From the NCBI GenBank assembly GCA_902802045.1, contig CADCKQ010000001.1, positions 436,759 to 500,758 of the forward strand: a DNA stretch of 64,000 nt. The letters run 5' to 3'. The notes beneath the pieces were generated by a model. That model searched no databases, had not been told where the DNA came from, and saw nothing but the letters and a program-made list of their open reading frames with translations. A program made the translations under genes and the position numbers. Numbering within the stretch: position 1 is the first letter of the stretch; each line of letters opens with the position of its first letter. Positions 45,131 to 52,854 of this stretch are shown one piece after another. This DNA comes from Oscillospiraceae bacterium. Its GTDB lineage: Bacteria > Bacillota > Clostridia > Oscillospirales > Oscillospiraceae.

Positions 45131-46314
45131 AAAGATTCCTCATTATTCTGCTTGTGGCAGTAATTGCCTTCGGAGGCATAATCACTTATGCAGTTACGCA
45201 AAAACCGTCTGTTCCTGCAGAAAGCGGTGAGATCTCCGGAACAGAAGCTGCTGAGAATACCGAAAATGCAGAGAGCACAGAGAGCACGGAAAGCGAAACG
45301 CTCTTTGATTATAATGCCCTGTACAGAACGCATGAGCCGGAAGAGACAGTTATGACGGTAAACGGCGAGGACATATCATGGGATGAATACTTCCAGAATC
45401 TCTCTCAGTGCATGCAGGAGGCGGAATACTACGGAATGACGGATCTCAGCGCAGCCGTCTCTGAAGGTGAAGATACGACCTGGGATGAGTATATACGGTT
45501 AAATGCCGAAGAGTATGTTAAGAACATGTATGCCGTCACAGGCTACTGCAGCAAAAACGGAATCGAACTTACGGACGAGATCAGGCAGTCGATCGACGAA
45601 ACCCTCGCTGCTTATACCGCTTCGGTTTGCGGAGAGGGCGCCACAGAAGAGGATCTTGCAAAGTATCTCAAAGAACAGAAGTATGTGACGCTGGATACAT
45701 TTAAAAAGCTCGTGGACGCCCAGTATCTGGTTCAGAATATTCTTACGCTTGCTTACGGAGAGAATTGCGAAAAAATAACGGATGAGCAGGCTGTATCTTA
45801 TCTGGAAGAAAACGGATATATAAACGCAAACCATATCCTTCTGCTGACTATGGATATGACGACCCGTGAGGAACTGGACGAGGCGAAGCAGCAGGAGAAG
45901 GAAGCTCAGGCAAAAGAGCTGAGCGAACAGCTCAAAGCCGCAGAAGGCGACAGCGAAAAGCTTGTTGCGCTGTTCGAAGAGCTCAAGGAGCAGTATGATG
46001 AGGATTCCGGGAAAGCAACCAATCCGCATGGCTATACCTTTAAGGATGGCGTCATGGTAAAAGAATTCGAGGAAGCAGCAAAAGCCCTTGACGAATATGA
46101 GATATCGGATCCGGTAAAAAGCACATACGGCTATCACGTGATCATGAGACTTCCGCTTGATCCCGATGCACTTATAGCAGGATCTTCTTCAGCAACCGGA
46201 CGCATGATGTGTGCCTCGAAAGAAATAAGCGACAGGATCCAGGAAGAGTTTGACAATTCAGAAGTCAGGTACTCCGAAGGATTCAGAGATTTCAAAATAT
46301 CGGATATAGTTTGA
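45127..46314 (+). CDS. Membrane-anchored parvulin-type foldase (PrsA/SurA-like)
   Basis: This 395-residue extracytoplasmic protein has an N-terminal signal anchor (MKRFLIILLVAVIAFGGIITYAV) with no lipobox Cys. An acidic linker (TENAESTESTESE) leads to a SurA-N-like helical domain (about 65-230). A parvulin-type peptidyl-prolyl isomerase domain follows, with NANHILLLTMD (about 238-248), DSGKATNPHGYTFKDG and YEISDPVKSTYGYHVIMRLP (about 320-345), the hallmark strand of the fold. It probably helps secreted proteins fold outside the membrane. It overlaps the mfd stop (ATGA), and the mRNA ends at the terminator after 46314. Confidence 0.86.
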   Translation: MKRFLIILLVAVIAFGGIITYAVTQKPSVPAESGEISGTEAAENTENAESTESTESETLFDYNALYRTHEPEETVMTVNGEDISWDEYFQNLSQCMQEAEYYGMTDLSAAVSEGEDTTWDEYIRLNAEEYVKNMYAVTGYCSKNGIELTDEIRQSIDETLAAYTASVCGEGATEEDLAKYLKEQKYVTLDTFKKLVDAQYLVQNILTLAYGENCEKITDEQAVSYLEENGYINANHILLLTMDMTTREELDEAKQQEKEAQAKELSEQLKAAEGDSEKLVALFEELKEQYDEDSGKATNPHGYTFKDGVMVKEFEEAAKALDEYEISDPVKSTYGYHVIMRLPLDPDALIAGSSSATGRMMCASKEISDRIQEEFDNSEVRYSEGFRDFKISDIV

Positions 46315-46323
46315 CGTGAAACA
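46308..46323. promoter_or_regulatory. parS-like sequence (weak)
   Basis: AGTTTGACGTGAAACA differs from the parS consensus at two of 16 positions (1 and 6) and spans the foldase stop codon. Whether ParB binds here is unknown; the asymmetric half GACGTGAAACA is exact over its right side. Confidence 0.35.
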
Positions 46324-46330
46324 AAAAAAT

Positions 46331-46357
46331 CCGGGCACTCCGAAAAGGAGAGCCCGG
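46331..46357. terminator. Shared terminator of the convergent foldase genes
   Basis: Stem CCGGGC-A-CTCC / GGAG-A-GCCCGG has one A-A mismatch, a GAAAA loop, AAAAAAA on the left and TTTTTT on the right, so it acts in both directions. Confidence 0.88.
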
Positions 46358-46377
46358 TGCTTTTTTGATCAGTTTGA

Positions 46378-47631
46378 TTATCCGACAAATCTCATACCGA
46401 AACCGTCTGCTGCCTCATAGTTTGCGGAGAGCGTTCCGATCCACTCCGAAACGGCGGTATCAGTCAGCTGTCCCTTTGCGATCGCGAGGCGGTCGATCGT
46501 CCCGTCACCGTCCGCGTCGGAGGAATTGTCGTTTCTGCTTTCGAAGACAACGACGTAATAACCGTAATCAGTATATTCGAGAACTTCAATGTCGCCTTCC
46601 GCGCGGCCTTCTTCCATCAGCCAGGAGCTGTAGGAAGAACCGAGGGAAGAGCCCAAGGCATCTTTCGAATATGTGCAGACGGCCTGTTCTTCCCCGTCTG
46701 CAGGAGCGACGACGGATGCAATGGCGGCATTGAGTTTTGCCTCGATGCTGTCATATTTGTTTTCGTCAGCTTCGAATGCCGCAACTATCGCTTTGGCACT
46801 GGCCTTTGCGGCGGTAAGCGTCTCCTCGCTTGCTGCCGTCGTTGTGTTTCCGTCGGCATCTGTGCTCTCTACGGTCTCGGCCGCTATATAGTAGTAAGCA
46901 TATGTGAAAAGATCCGAGCTTCCGTTAAGAGATACATAGTAATCTTCGAGCTCTTCATCGGTATATTCAAGCGAATCGCGATAGGATGAAATGGCTTTGT
47001 TTGCAAGCGCGGACTCGGTGTTTGCTTCTTCAACCGTGTCGAGAGTGACCAGATCGCCGTATGCTGCCTTGAGATATTTCTTTGCGTTTGCGTAGCCGTT
47101 TTCTTTGGCAGAAGCCTCAAGATCTTTAAGTGAAGTGTTGAGAGCTTCAAGGTCATCCTCTTCGAGGGCTATTCCGTTTTCACCGGCATAGTCGCAGAGC
47201 GCCTTAAGCTGGGCCATCTCCGATCTGGCTGCATCGAGGAAATAGTCTTTCCATGTATAGCCTTCTTCACCTCCGGCATATTGCTGGCTTCCGAGACCGG
47301 AAATGCCGTAGGTCGCGTCAAGTCCGAAGAGACTTGCGTAGGAGCCGTACGTCGAGTAGAAATTGTAATACTGGTTTGCGTAGTGGTATGTTACGTCATC
47401 GGGGCCGTAGCTTTTATCACCTATCGTCAAAGCCGTTGTGGATCTGTAGAAAATGTTTGAGGAGAAGAATAAGATCGCGATGATCAGAATGACAACGCCG
47501 ATGGTTCCCCAGGTCCATCTGGTCTTGCTTTTCTTCTTTTTCTTTTCCTCTTCCTGGAGGGCCAGCATCTTTTTGTCGGTTCCGGCTGCCCTGTTTTCTG
47601 CTCTTAATTTTTTTTCGGTTGATGCGCTCAT
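46378..47631 (-). CDS. Membrane-anchored SurA-N-like foldase or chaperone
   Basis: This 417-residue protein has a cytoplasmic Lys-rich N-terminus (EEEKKKKKSKTRW), one membrane helix (about 42-60, TWGTIGVVILIIAILFFSS) and a large outside region. Helical segments with YTDEELEDYYVSLNGSSD (about 220-237) are like SurA N-terminal and foldase domains. A parvulin-like end strand is suggested by YTDYGYYVVVFESRND, but the family's His/Cys pocket motifs are not evident, so isomerase activity is doubtful. It lies 45 bp after prfB on the same strand and converges on the parvulin gene. The start ATG 47629-47631 has GGAAG upstream. A role as chaperone for exported proteins is inferred only. Confidence 0.7.
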   Translation of the reverse strand: MSASTEKKLRAENRAAGTDKKMLALQEEEKKKKKSKTRWTWGTIGVVILIIAILFFSSNIFYRSTTALTIGDKSYGPDDVTYHYANQYYNFYSTYGSYASLFGLDATYGISGLGSQQYAGGEEGYTWKDYFLDAARSEMAQLKALCDYAGENGIALEEDDLEALNTSLKDLEASAKENGYANAKKYLKAAYGDLVTLDTVEEANTESALANKAISSYRDSLEYTDEELEDYYVSLNGSSDLFTYAYYYIAAETVESTDADGNTTTAASEETLTAAKASAKAIVAAFEADENKYDSIEAKLNAAIASVVAPADGEEQAVCTYSKDALGSSLGSSYSSWLMEEGRAEGDIEVLEYTDYGYYVVVFESRNDNSSDADGDGTIDRLAIAKGQLTDTAVSEWIGTLSANYEAADGFGMRFVG

Positions 47632-47676
47632 ATCTTATAACTTCCTTAGAAATTTATATTTTTATTATAAGGCTTA

Positions 47677-48789
47677 TCAGTCTTTCCCGGCGGCCTTCAT
47701 CGCGAGATAGGCGTTTATGAATCCGTCGAGATCCCCGTCCATGACATTGCCGATGTTTCCGTTTTCATAATCGGTCCTGTGGTCTTTAACGAGCTGGTAG
47801 GGCATAAACACGTACGATCTTATCTGGCTGCCCCATTCTATCTTCATCTGCACGCCTTTTATATCCGAGATCTTCTCGAGATGCTCGCGCTCTTTGATCT
47901 CAGCGAGGCGGGCTCTGAGCATTGCTTTGCAGTTTTCAAGATTCTGGAAATGGCTGCGCTCGACCTGACTGGAGACAACTATTCCCGTCGGAATATGCGT
48001 AAGTCTTACGGCAGAGGAGGTCTTGTTGACTTTCTGTCCGCCTGCTCCGGAGGAGCGGTAGACATCCATCTTGATATCCTCATCGCGAAGCTCGATCTCG
48101 CCGTCATCCGAGATCTCAGGCATTACCTCGATAGCGGCAAAGGAGGTATGACGTCTTCCTGCGGCATCGAAGGGGGAGATCCGGACAAGCCGGTGTATTC
48201 CGTGCTCGGAGCGGAGAAAACCGTAGGCGTTTTCGCCTTCGATCTTTATTGTAGCGCTTTTAATGCCGGCCTCATCTCCGTCGAGATAATCCATGACGGT
48301 GACTTTGTAACCGTGCCTGTCAGCCCACATGTTGTACATGCGGTAGAGCATTGAAGCCCAGTCCTGAGCCTCTGTCCCGCCGGCTCCCGCATGGAAGGTG
48401 AGGATCGCGTTGTTCGAGTCGTATTCACCGGTCAAAAGTGTGCTCAGCCTGGTGGAATCCATGGATTCGGAGAATTGTTCGAATTCCTCTTCGAGCTCCG
48501 GAAGCATGCTGTCGTCATTCTCTTCGATCGCCATTTCGCACATCGTATAGAGATCGTCCCAGGCAGAACAGAGCTTTTTGTAGTTGTCTGTTTTGTTTTT
48601 CAGGGACTTGAGACGCATCTGGACCTTGCGGGATCTTTCCACATCGTTCCAGAAGCCCTCGCGTTCGGAGGCGGCCTCAAGTTCTTCGATCTCCTTTTTG
48701 GCGGCCTCAAGATTCAGCGCCGCGCTCAGATCGTCCAGAGAAGGCTTAATATTGTTCAGTTTTACTTTATATTCTTCAAATTCAAGCAT
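47677..48789 (-). CDS. prfB: Peptide chain release factor 2
   Basis: This 370-residue factor recognises UGA and UAA stop codons and triggers peptide release. The tRNA-mimic SPF-like recognition tripeptide is present as RISPFDAAGRRHTSFA (SPF, about 197), and GGQ is in YRSSGAGGQKVNKTSSAVR (about 238). Full length. Unlike E. coli and Bacillus, the N-terminal region is one continuous frame: the codons around SAALNLEAAK contain no in-frame CTTTGA site, so the usual programmed +1 frameshift autoregulation is absent. It precedes the SurA-like gene on the same strand. Confidence 0.96.
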   Translation of the reverse strand: MLEFEEYKVKLNNIKPSLDDLSAALNLEAAKKEIEELEAASEREGFWNDVERSRKVQMRLKSLKNKTDNYKKLCSAWDDLYTMCEMAIEENDDSMLPELEEEFEQFSESMDSTRLSTLLTGEYDSNNAILTFHAGAGGTEAQDWASMLYRMYNMWADRHGYKVTVMDYLDGDEAGIKSATIKIEGENAYGFLRSEHGIHRLVRISPFDAAGRRHTSFAAIEVMPEISDDGEIELRDEDIKMDVYRSSGAGGQKVNKTSSAVRLTHIPTGIVVSSQVERSHFQNLENCKAMLRARLAEIKEREHLEKISDIKGVQMKIEWGSQIRSYVFMPYQLVKDHRTDYENGNIGNVMDGDLDGFINAYLAMKAAGKD

Positions 48790-48856
48790 CTTTTTGCTCC
48801 GAAATTATCATAGCCGCAGTATTATACCGAAAAGCGGCGGAAAAGTAAATAATCAA

Positions 48857-48885
48857 TTGAAAAAAGGAAGGTGTGCTATTATAAT
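48857..48885 (+). promoter_or_regulatory. Promoter of prs and the glg run
   Basis: TTGAAA (48857-48862), a 17-bp spacer, then TATAAT (48880-48885). The start at 48941 has GAGGAGAAA upstream. The 5' leader of about 50 nt shows nothing further. Confidence 0.7.
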
Positions 48886-48940
48886 GAAAATGCACGATTG
48901 TGTGCTGAAGGGCATAATAAAAAAGAGGAGAAAATAATAA

Positions 48941-49903
48941 ATGCTTTCTCACGGAAAAGAAATCAAGGTCTTCGCAGGAAACTCCAACCCGGAACTCGCA
49001 GAGGGGATCTGCGCGCATCTATACAAGACTCTCGGAGACGCGACCGTTTCCCAATTTTCCGACGGCGAATGCAGCATTTCGGTGCATGAACCGGTCAGAG
49101 GCAAGGATGTGTTCATAGTCCAGTCTACCTGTTCGCACGTAAACGACAATCTTATGGAACTTCTCATTATGATCGACGCGATGCGCAGAGCGTCAGCAGG
49201 GCGTATCACGGCGGTCATTCCGTATTTCGGATATGCAAGACAGGACAGAAAAGCGAAATCCAGAGATCCGATCTCGGCGAAACTCGTGGCAAACCTCATT
49301 ACTGCCGCCGGCGCGGACAGGGTCCTGACGATGGACCTGCACGCGGCACAGATCCAGGGCTTTTTCGATATCCCGGTCGATAATATGATGGGATCGTATA
49401 TTTTTGCAAAACACTACATAAAACGCTTCGGCAAGGGAAATGACGATTATCTGGTCGTCTCCCCGGATGTCGGTTCGGTGGCAAGGGCGAGAGCGTTCTC
49501 CGTGAAGCTCGGGGTCGGAATGGCTATCGTCGACAAGCGCCGCGAAAGAGCAAACCAGAGCGAAGTCATGAACATAATCGGTTCGGTTAAGGGCAAGAAA
49601 TGCATCTTGCTCGACGACATCGTCGACACTGCCGGTTCCCTTACCGGAGCAGCCGCTGCCATTAAAAACGCGGGAGCGGAAGAGGTGTTTGCCTGCGCGA
49701 CTCACGGAGTGCTCTCGGGCCCTGCCATACAGAGGATAAACGACAGCTGCATCAACGAATTGCTGCTGCTCGACACCATCCCCTACCCGCAAGACAGGGA
49801 GAGATCCGAAAAGATCAGATACCTGACAACAGCTCCGATCTTTGCGGACGCCATAAAGAAGATCTACGAAGAAGAGTCGATCTCAACGCTTTTTGACGAA
49901 TGA
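48941..49903 (+). CDS. prs: Ribose-phosphate pyrophosphokinase
   Basis: This 320-residue enzyme makes PRPP from ribose-5-phosphate and ATP for purine, pyrimidine, His, Trp and NAD synthesis. Motifs are FSDGECSISVHEPVRGKDVFIVQS (about 34-57), RQDRKAKSRDPISAKL (about 101), DLHAAQIQGFFDIPVDN (about 132-148), and the PRPP loop KKCILLDDIVDTAGSL (about 218-233). The length fits class I PRPP synthetase. It opens the run with pth and glgCDP. Confidence 0.96.
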   Translation: MLSHGKEIKVFAGNSNPELAEGICAHLYKTLGDATVSQFSDGECSISVHEPVRGKDVFIVQSTCSHVNDNLMELLIMIDAMRRASAGRITAVIPYFGYARQDRKAKSRDPISAKLVANLITAAGADRVLTMDLHAAQIQGFFDIPVDNMMGSYIFAKHYIKRFGKGNDDYLVVSPDVGSVARARAFSVKLGVGMAIVDKRRERANQSEVMNIIGSVKGKKCILLDDIVDTAGSLTGAAAAIKNAGAEEVFACATHGVLSGPAIQRINDSCINELLLLDTIPYPQDRERSEKIRYLTTAPIFADAIKKIYEEESISTLFDE

Positions 49904-49917
49904 TATAACGGTATACG

Positions 49918-50523
49918 GTGAAGATCGAGGCAGCAAAAGCGGGAAAGCCGGGCTGGATCATAGCATTTCTCGGCAATCCCGGAATAAAGTATTCCGGAAC
50001 AAGGCATAACGCCGGCTTTATGGCAGGCGATGCCCTCGGGAAAATGCTTGGCGTCAGGATAACCAGGGCGGCTTTCAGGGCATTGACGGCAAAAACTGAG
50101 ATAAACGGGGAAAAAGTCCTGCTGCTCAAGCCTCAGACCTATATGAACCTCTCCGGAGAATCGGTCGCAAAAGCGGCACGATACTACAAGGTGCCGGCCG
50201 AGCATATAATAGTGCTTTCGGATGAAATGCATCTTGCGCTCGGAAGCATAAGGGTGAGGACCAAAGGCTCTGCCGGCGGGCACAACGGACTGAAGAATAT
50301 AATCGCGGAGCTCGGGACAGAGAATTTCCCGAGAATACGTATCGGAGTCGGAGAACCTCCGAATCCCGAATATGATATGAAAGACTGGGCACTGACCGCT
50401 CTGAAAAACGCGGACGCCGAGCTTCTCGGTGCCGCTTCCGCCAGAGCGGCAGAGGCTGCGGTCTCTTATATTACCGAAGGCGCAGAAAAAACAATGAATA
50501 AATACAACGGAGGAAGCCAATGA
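49918..50523 (+). CDS. pth: Peptidyl-tRNA hydrolase
   Basis: This enzyme of about 201 residues recycles peptidyl-tRNA from stalled ribosomes. The family core is complete: [17 protein letters not shown] (Asn, then catalytic His about 35), [41 protein letters not shown] and [11 protein letters not shown]. The start is GTG at 49918, giving an N-terminal extension of about 11 residues ([12 protein letters not shown]) before the usual WIIxxLGNPG; no better start is seen. It follows prs by 14 bp and overlaps the glgC ATG (ATGA). Confidence 0.94.
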   Translation: MKIEAAKAGKPGWIIAFLGNPGIKYSGTRHNAGFMAGDALGKMLGVRITRAAFRALTAKTEINGEKVLLLKPQTYMNLSGESVAKAARYYKVPAEHIIVLSDEMHLALGSIRVRTKGSAGGHNGLKNIIAELGTENFPRIRIGVGEPPNPEYDMKDWALTALKNADAELLGAASARAAEAAVSYITEGAEKTMNKYNGGSQ

Positions 50524-51701
50524 AAAAGAAATGCATAGCGATGCTCCTGGCCGGAGGTCAGGGCTCGAGGCTTTATGCACTGACCCAGGATGCAGCAAAA
50601 CCGAGCGTGCCGTTTGGCGGAAAATACAGGATAATAGATTTTCCGCTTTCAAACTGTGCAAACTCCGGGATAGACACCGTCGGCGTTCTGACCCAGTATA
50701 AACCGCTCAGGCTGAACAGCTATATAGGCACAGGCGAGCCTTGGGATCTTGACGTATCGGACGGAGGAGTTTATATTCTTCCGCCGTATCTGGGTGCCCA
50801 CGAGCAGGGGTCCTGGTTTGCAGGCACGGCAAACGCCATTTACCAGAACATAGAGTTTATTGAATTGTATGATCCCGAAAACGTCCTGATACTTTCGGGA
50901 GATCACATCTACAAGATGGATTATGAAAAGATGCTGGATGCCCATACCGAAAACGGAGCAGCCTGCACAATTGCAGTCCAGCAGGTCTCCATGCAGGAAG
51001 CGACCAGAATGGGAATAATGAGTGTCGACGCTTCGGACAGGATCACGGAGTTTGAAGAGAAACCCAAGCAGCCGAAGAGCGACCTTGCTTCAATGGGCAT
51101 TTATATCTTCAACTGGCAGAAACTAAAGCAGTATCTGATCGAAGATGAGAAGGACCCGGATTCGGCCAAGGATTTCGGAAAGAACATTATTCCGAAGATG
51201 CTCAAAGCCGGGGAGAGGATGTTCGCATACAGGTTTGAGGGCTACTGGAGAGACGTCGGTACTATTATCAGCCTTTGGGACGCCAACATGGATATGCTCT
51301 CCTCCGACAGAATAAACCTTTACGACCCCTCATGGCCGATAAACAGCCGGAGCCAGACGCTTCCTCCCCACTATGCCGGCGAGGAAAGCGAGATCATCCA
51401 CAGCATCGTAACAGAAGGCTGTGAGATAGAAGGCAGGGTCGAAAACAGCATACTGTCGCAGGGAGTAAAAGTCGGCAAGGGCGCCAGGGTGCTCTACAGC
51501 GTACTGATGCCGGGCGCCGAGGTCGCTGACGGGGCAACAGTCGAGTACGCAATGCTGGGCGAGAACGTCAGGATAGGCGAAGGCGCAAAAGTCGGGAACG
51601 AACCGGACGGCAGTGAGGAATGGACCGTTGCAACTGTAGGACCGGGCGCAAAGGTAGAAGCGGGGCAGGTCGTACCGGCCTCTGCAATGATCTACGCGTA
51701 A
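50520..51701 (+). CDS. glgC: Glucose-1-phosphate adenylyltransferase GlgC
   Basis: This 393-residue enzyme makes ADP-glucose from glucose-1-phosphate and ATP, the committed step of bacterial glycogen synthesis. The nucleotidyltransferase signature is [27 protein letters not shown] (about 7-33). [11 protein letters not shown], the DxD-type catalytic pocket and EGYWRDVGT (about 239) are present. C-terminal left-handed beta-helix hexapeptides ([19 protein letters not shown]) form the regulatory part. It overlaps pth by 4 nt and precedes glgD by 18 bp; Firmicutes use the GlgC/GlgD pair. Confidence 0.97.
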   Translation: MKKKCIAMLLAGGQGSRLYALTQDAAKPSVPFGGKYRIIDFPLSNCANSGIDTVGVLTQYKPLRLNSYIGTGEPWDLDVSDGGVYILPPYLGAHEQGSWFAGTANAIYQNIEFIELYDPENVLILSGDHIYKMDYEKMLDAHTENGAACTIAVQQVSMQEATRMGIMSVDASDRITEFEEKPKQPKSDLASMGIYIFNWQKLKQYLIEDEKDPDSAKDFGKNIIPKMLKAGERMFAYRFEGYWRDVGTIISLWDANMDMLSSDRINLYDPSWPINSRSQTLPPHYAGEESEIIHSIVTEGCEIEGRVENSILSQGVKVGKGARVLYSVLMPGAEVADGATVEYAMLGENVRIGEGAKVGNEPDGSEEWTVATVGPGAKVEAGQVVPASAMIYA

Positions 51702-51719
51702 AGATAGGGAGGTAAGAAA

Positions 51720-52835
51720 ATGGCTGATTATCACGGAATAATATTTGCATACTCCGCTGCTCCCGAAATGGGTGAGCTTGTTAAGGAGAGGACGAGCGCG
51801 TCCGTTCCGTTCTGTGCAAGGTACAGGCTGATAGATTTTTCGCTCTCTTCTCTTCGCAACGCCGGGATCAGAAATGCCGGTGTCATAATGCAGAGAGACT
51901 ACCAGAGCTTAATGGATCACTGCGCCAGCGGCAAAGCGTGGGATATGACAAGAAAGAACGGCGGACTTAAGCTTCTGCCGCCTTTCGGGCTTCCCGAGTA
52001 TCACAGCGGCGATTATGTCGGGACTATGGAAGCGCTGAACGCTGTCTCCACGTATATCGAAGATATCAAAGAAGACAATGTAATACTCATGCAGGGCAAT
52101 CTCTGTGCCAATATAGACCTCGAAGCGGCAACAGCCTGCCATGAGCAGTCCGGAGCCGCCATCACCGCCATCTGTTCCCCGAAAGCGCAGGGCGGAGTCA
52201 GATACAGATACATACTCAATGAAGACGGAAACAGCAGCAACAGGCTTCTTTTGAATCAGACGGAAAAAGGAGAAGGAATAGCATCGCTTGAGGCATACAT
52301 CCTCTCCAAAGAGCTGCTGCTTTCCATGATGAAAACCAAGCAGCAAACAAACGTATACAGGTTCCACGCGGAGGCGCTCTTTGAGTATCTGAATAACGGA
52401 GGAAAGCTCAACGTCTATATCCACAACGGCTATGCCGCCTTCATTACGACGAAAGGCGAGTATTTCAAGGCTGCAACGGATATACTGGCACCGGAAAACA
52501 GAAGATCCGTTTTTCCCGGAGACAGACCTGTCCGCACTTCGGGGCTTGAAGGCGTTTCCTCCTATTACGGAGCGGAAGCAAAGAGCAGGAACTGTCTGGT
52601 CGCAGACAACTGCATCATCGAAGGGGAGATCGAAAACTGCATACTTCATTCCGGCGTCAGGATAGCAAAGGGCGCAAAACTCAAAAACTGCGTTCTCTTC
52701 AGAGGCACGGAAGTCGGGGAAAATTCGGAACTCGAGTGCATAGTTGCAGACAAATATGTAAAGTTTGCTCCCGGGACTGCCCTGAAAGGCAGCCCGAAGC
52801 TCCCGCTGGTAATACCGAAGGGCGCTGAAATATAA
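51720..52835 (+). CDS. glgD: Glycogen biosynthesis protein GlgD
   Basis: This 371-residue paralogue of GlgC keeps the fold but lacks the AGGxGxRL nucleotide loop (its N-terminus reads MADYHGIIFAYSAAPEMGEL). It is therefore the regulatory partner that forms an active hetero-oligomer with GlgC. The C-terminal beta-helix is present (CIIEGEIENCILHSGVRI). GGGAGG lies ahead of the ATG. Confidence 0.96.
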   Translation: MADYHGIIFAYSAAPEMGELVKERTSASVPFCARYRLIDFSLSSLRNAGIRNAGVIMQRDYQSLMDHCASGKAWDMTRKNGGLKLLPPFGLPEYHSGDYVGTMEALNAVSTYIEDIKEDNVILMQGNLCANIDLEAATACHEQSGAAITAICSPKAQGGVRYRYILNEDGNSSNRLLLNQTEKGEGIASLEAYILSKELLLSMMKTKQQTNVYRFHAEALFEYLNNGGKLNVYIHNGYAAFITTKGEYFKAATDILAPENRRSVFPGDRPVRTSGLEGVSSYYGAEAKSRNCLVADNCIIEGEIENCILHSGVRIAKGAKLKNCVLFRGTEVGENSELECIVADKYVKFAPGTALKGSPKLPLVIPKGAEI

Positions 52836-52854
52836 AGAAAGGATCAACGGAAGA

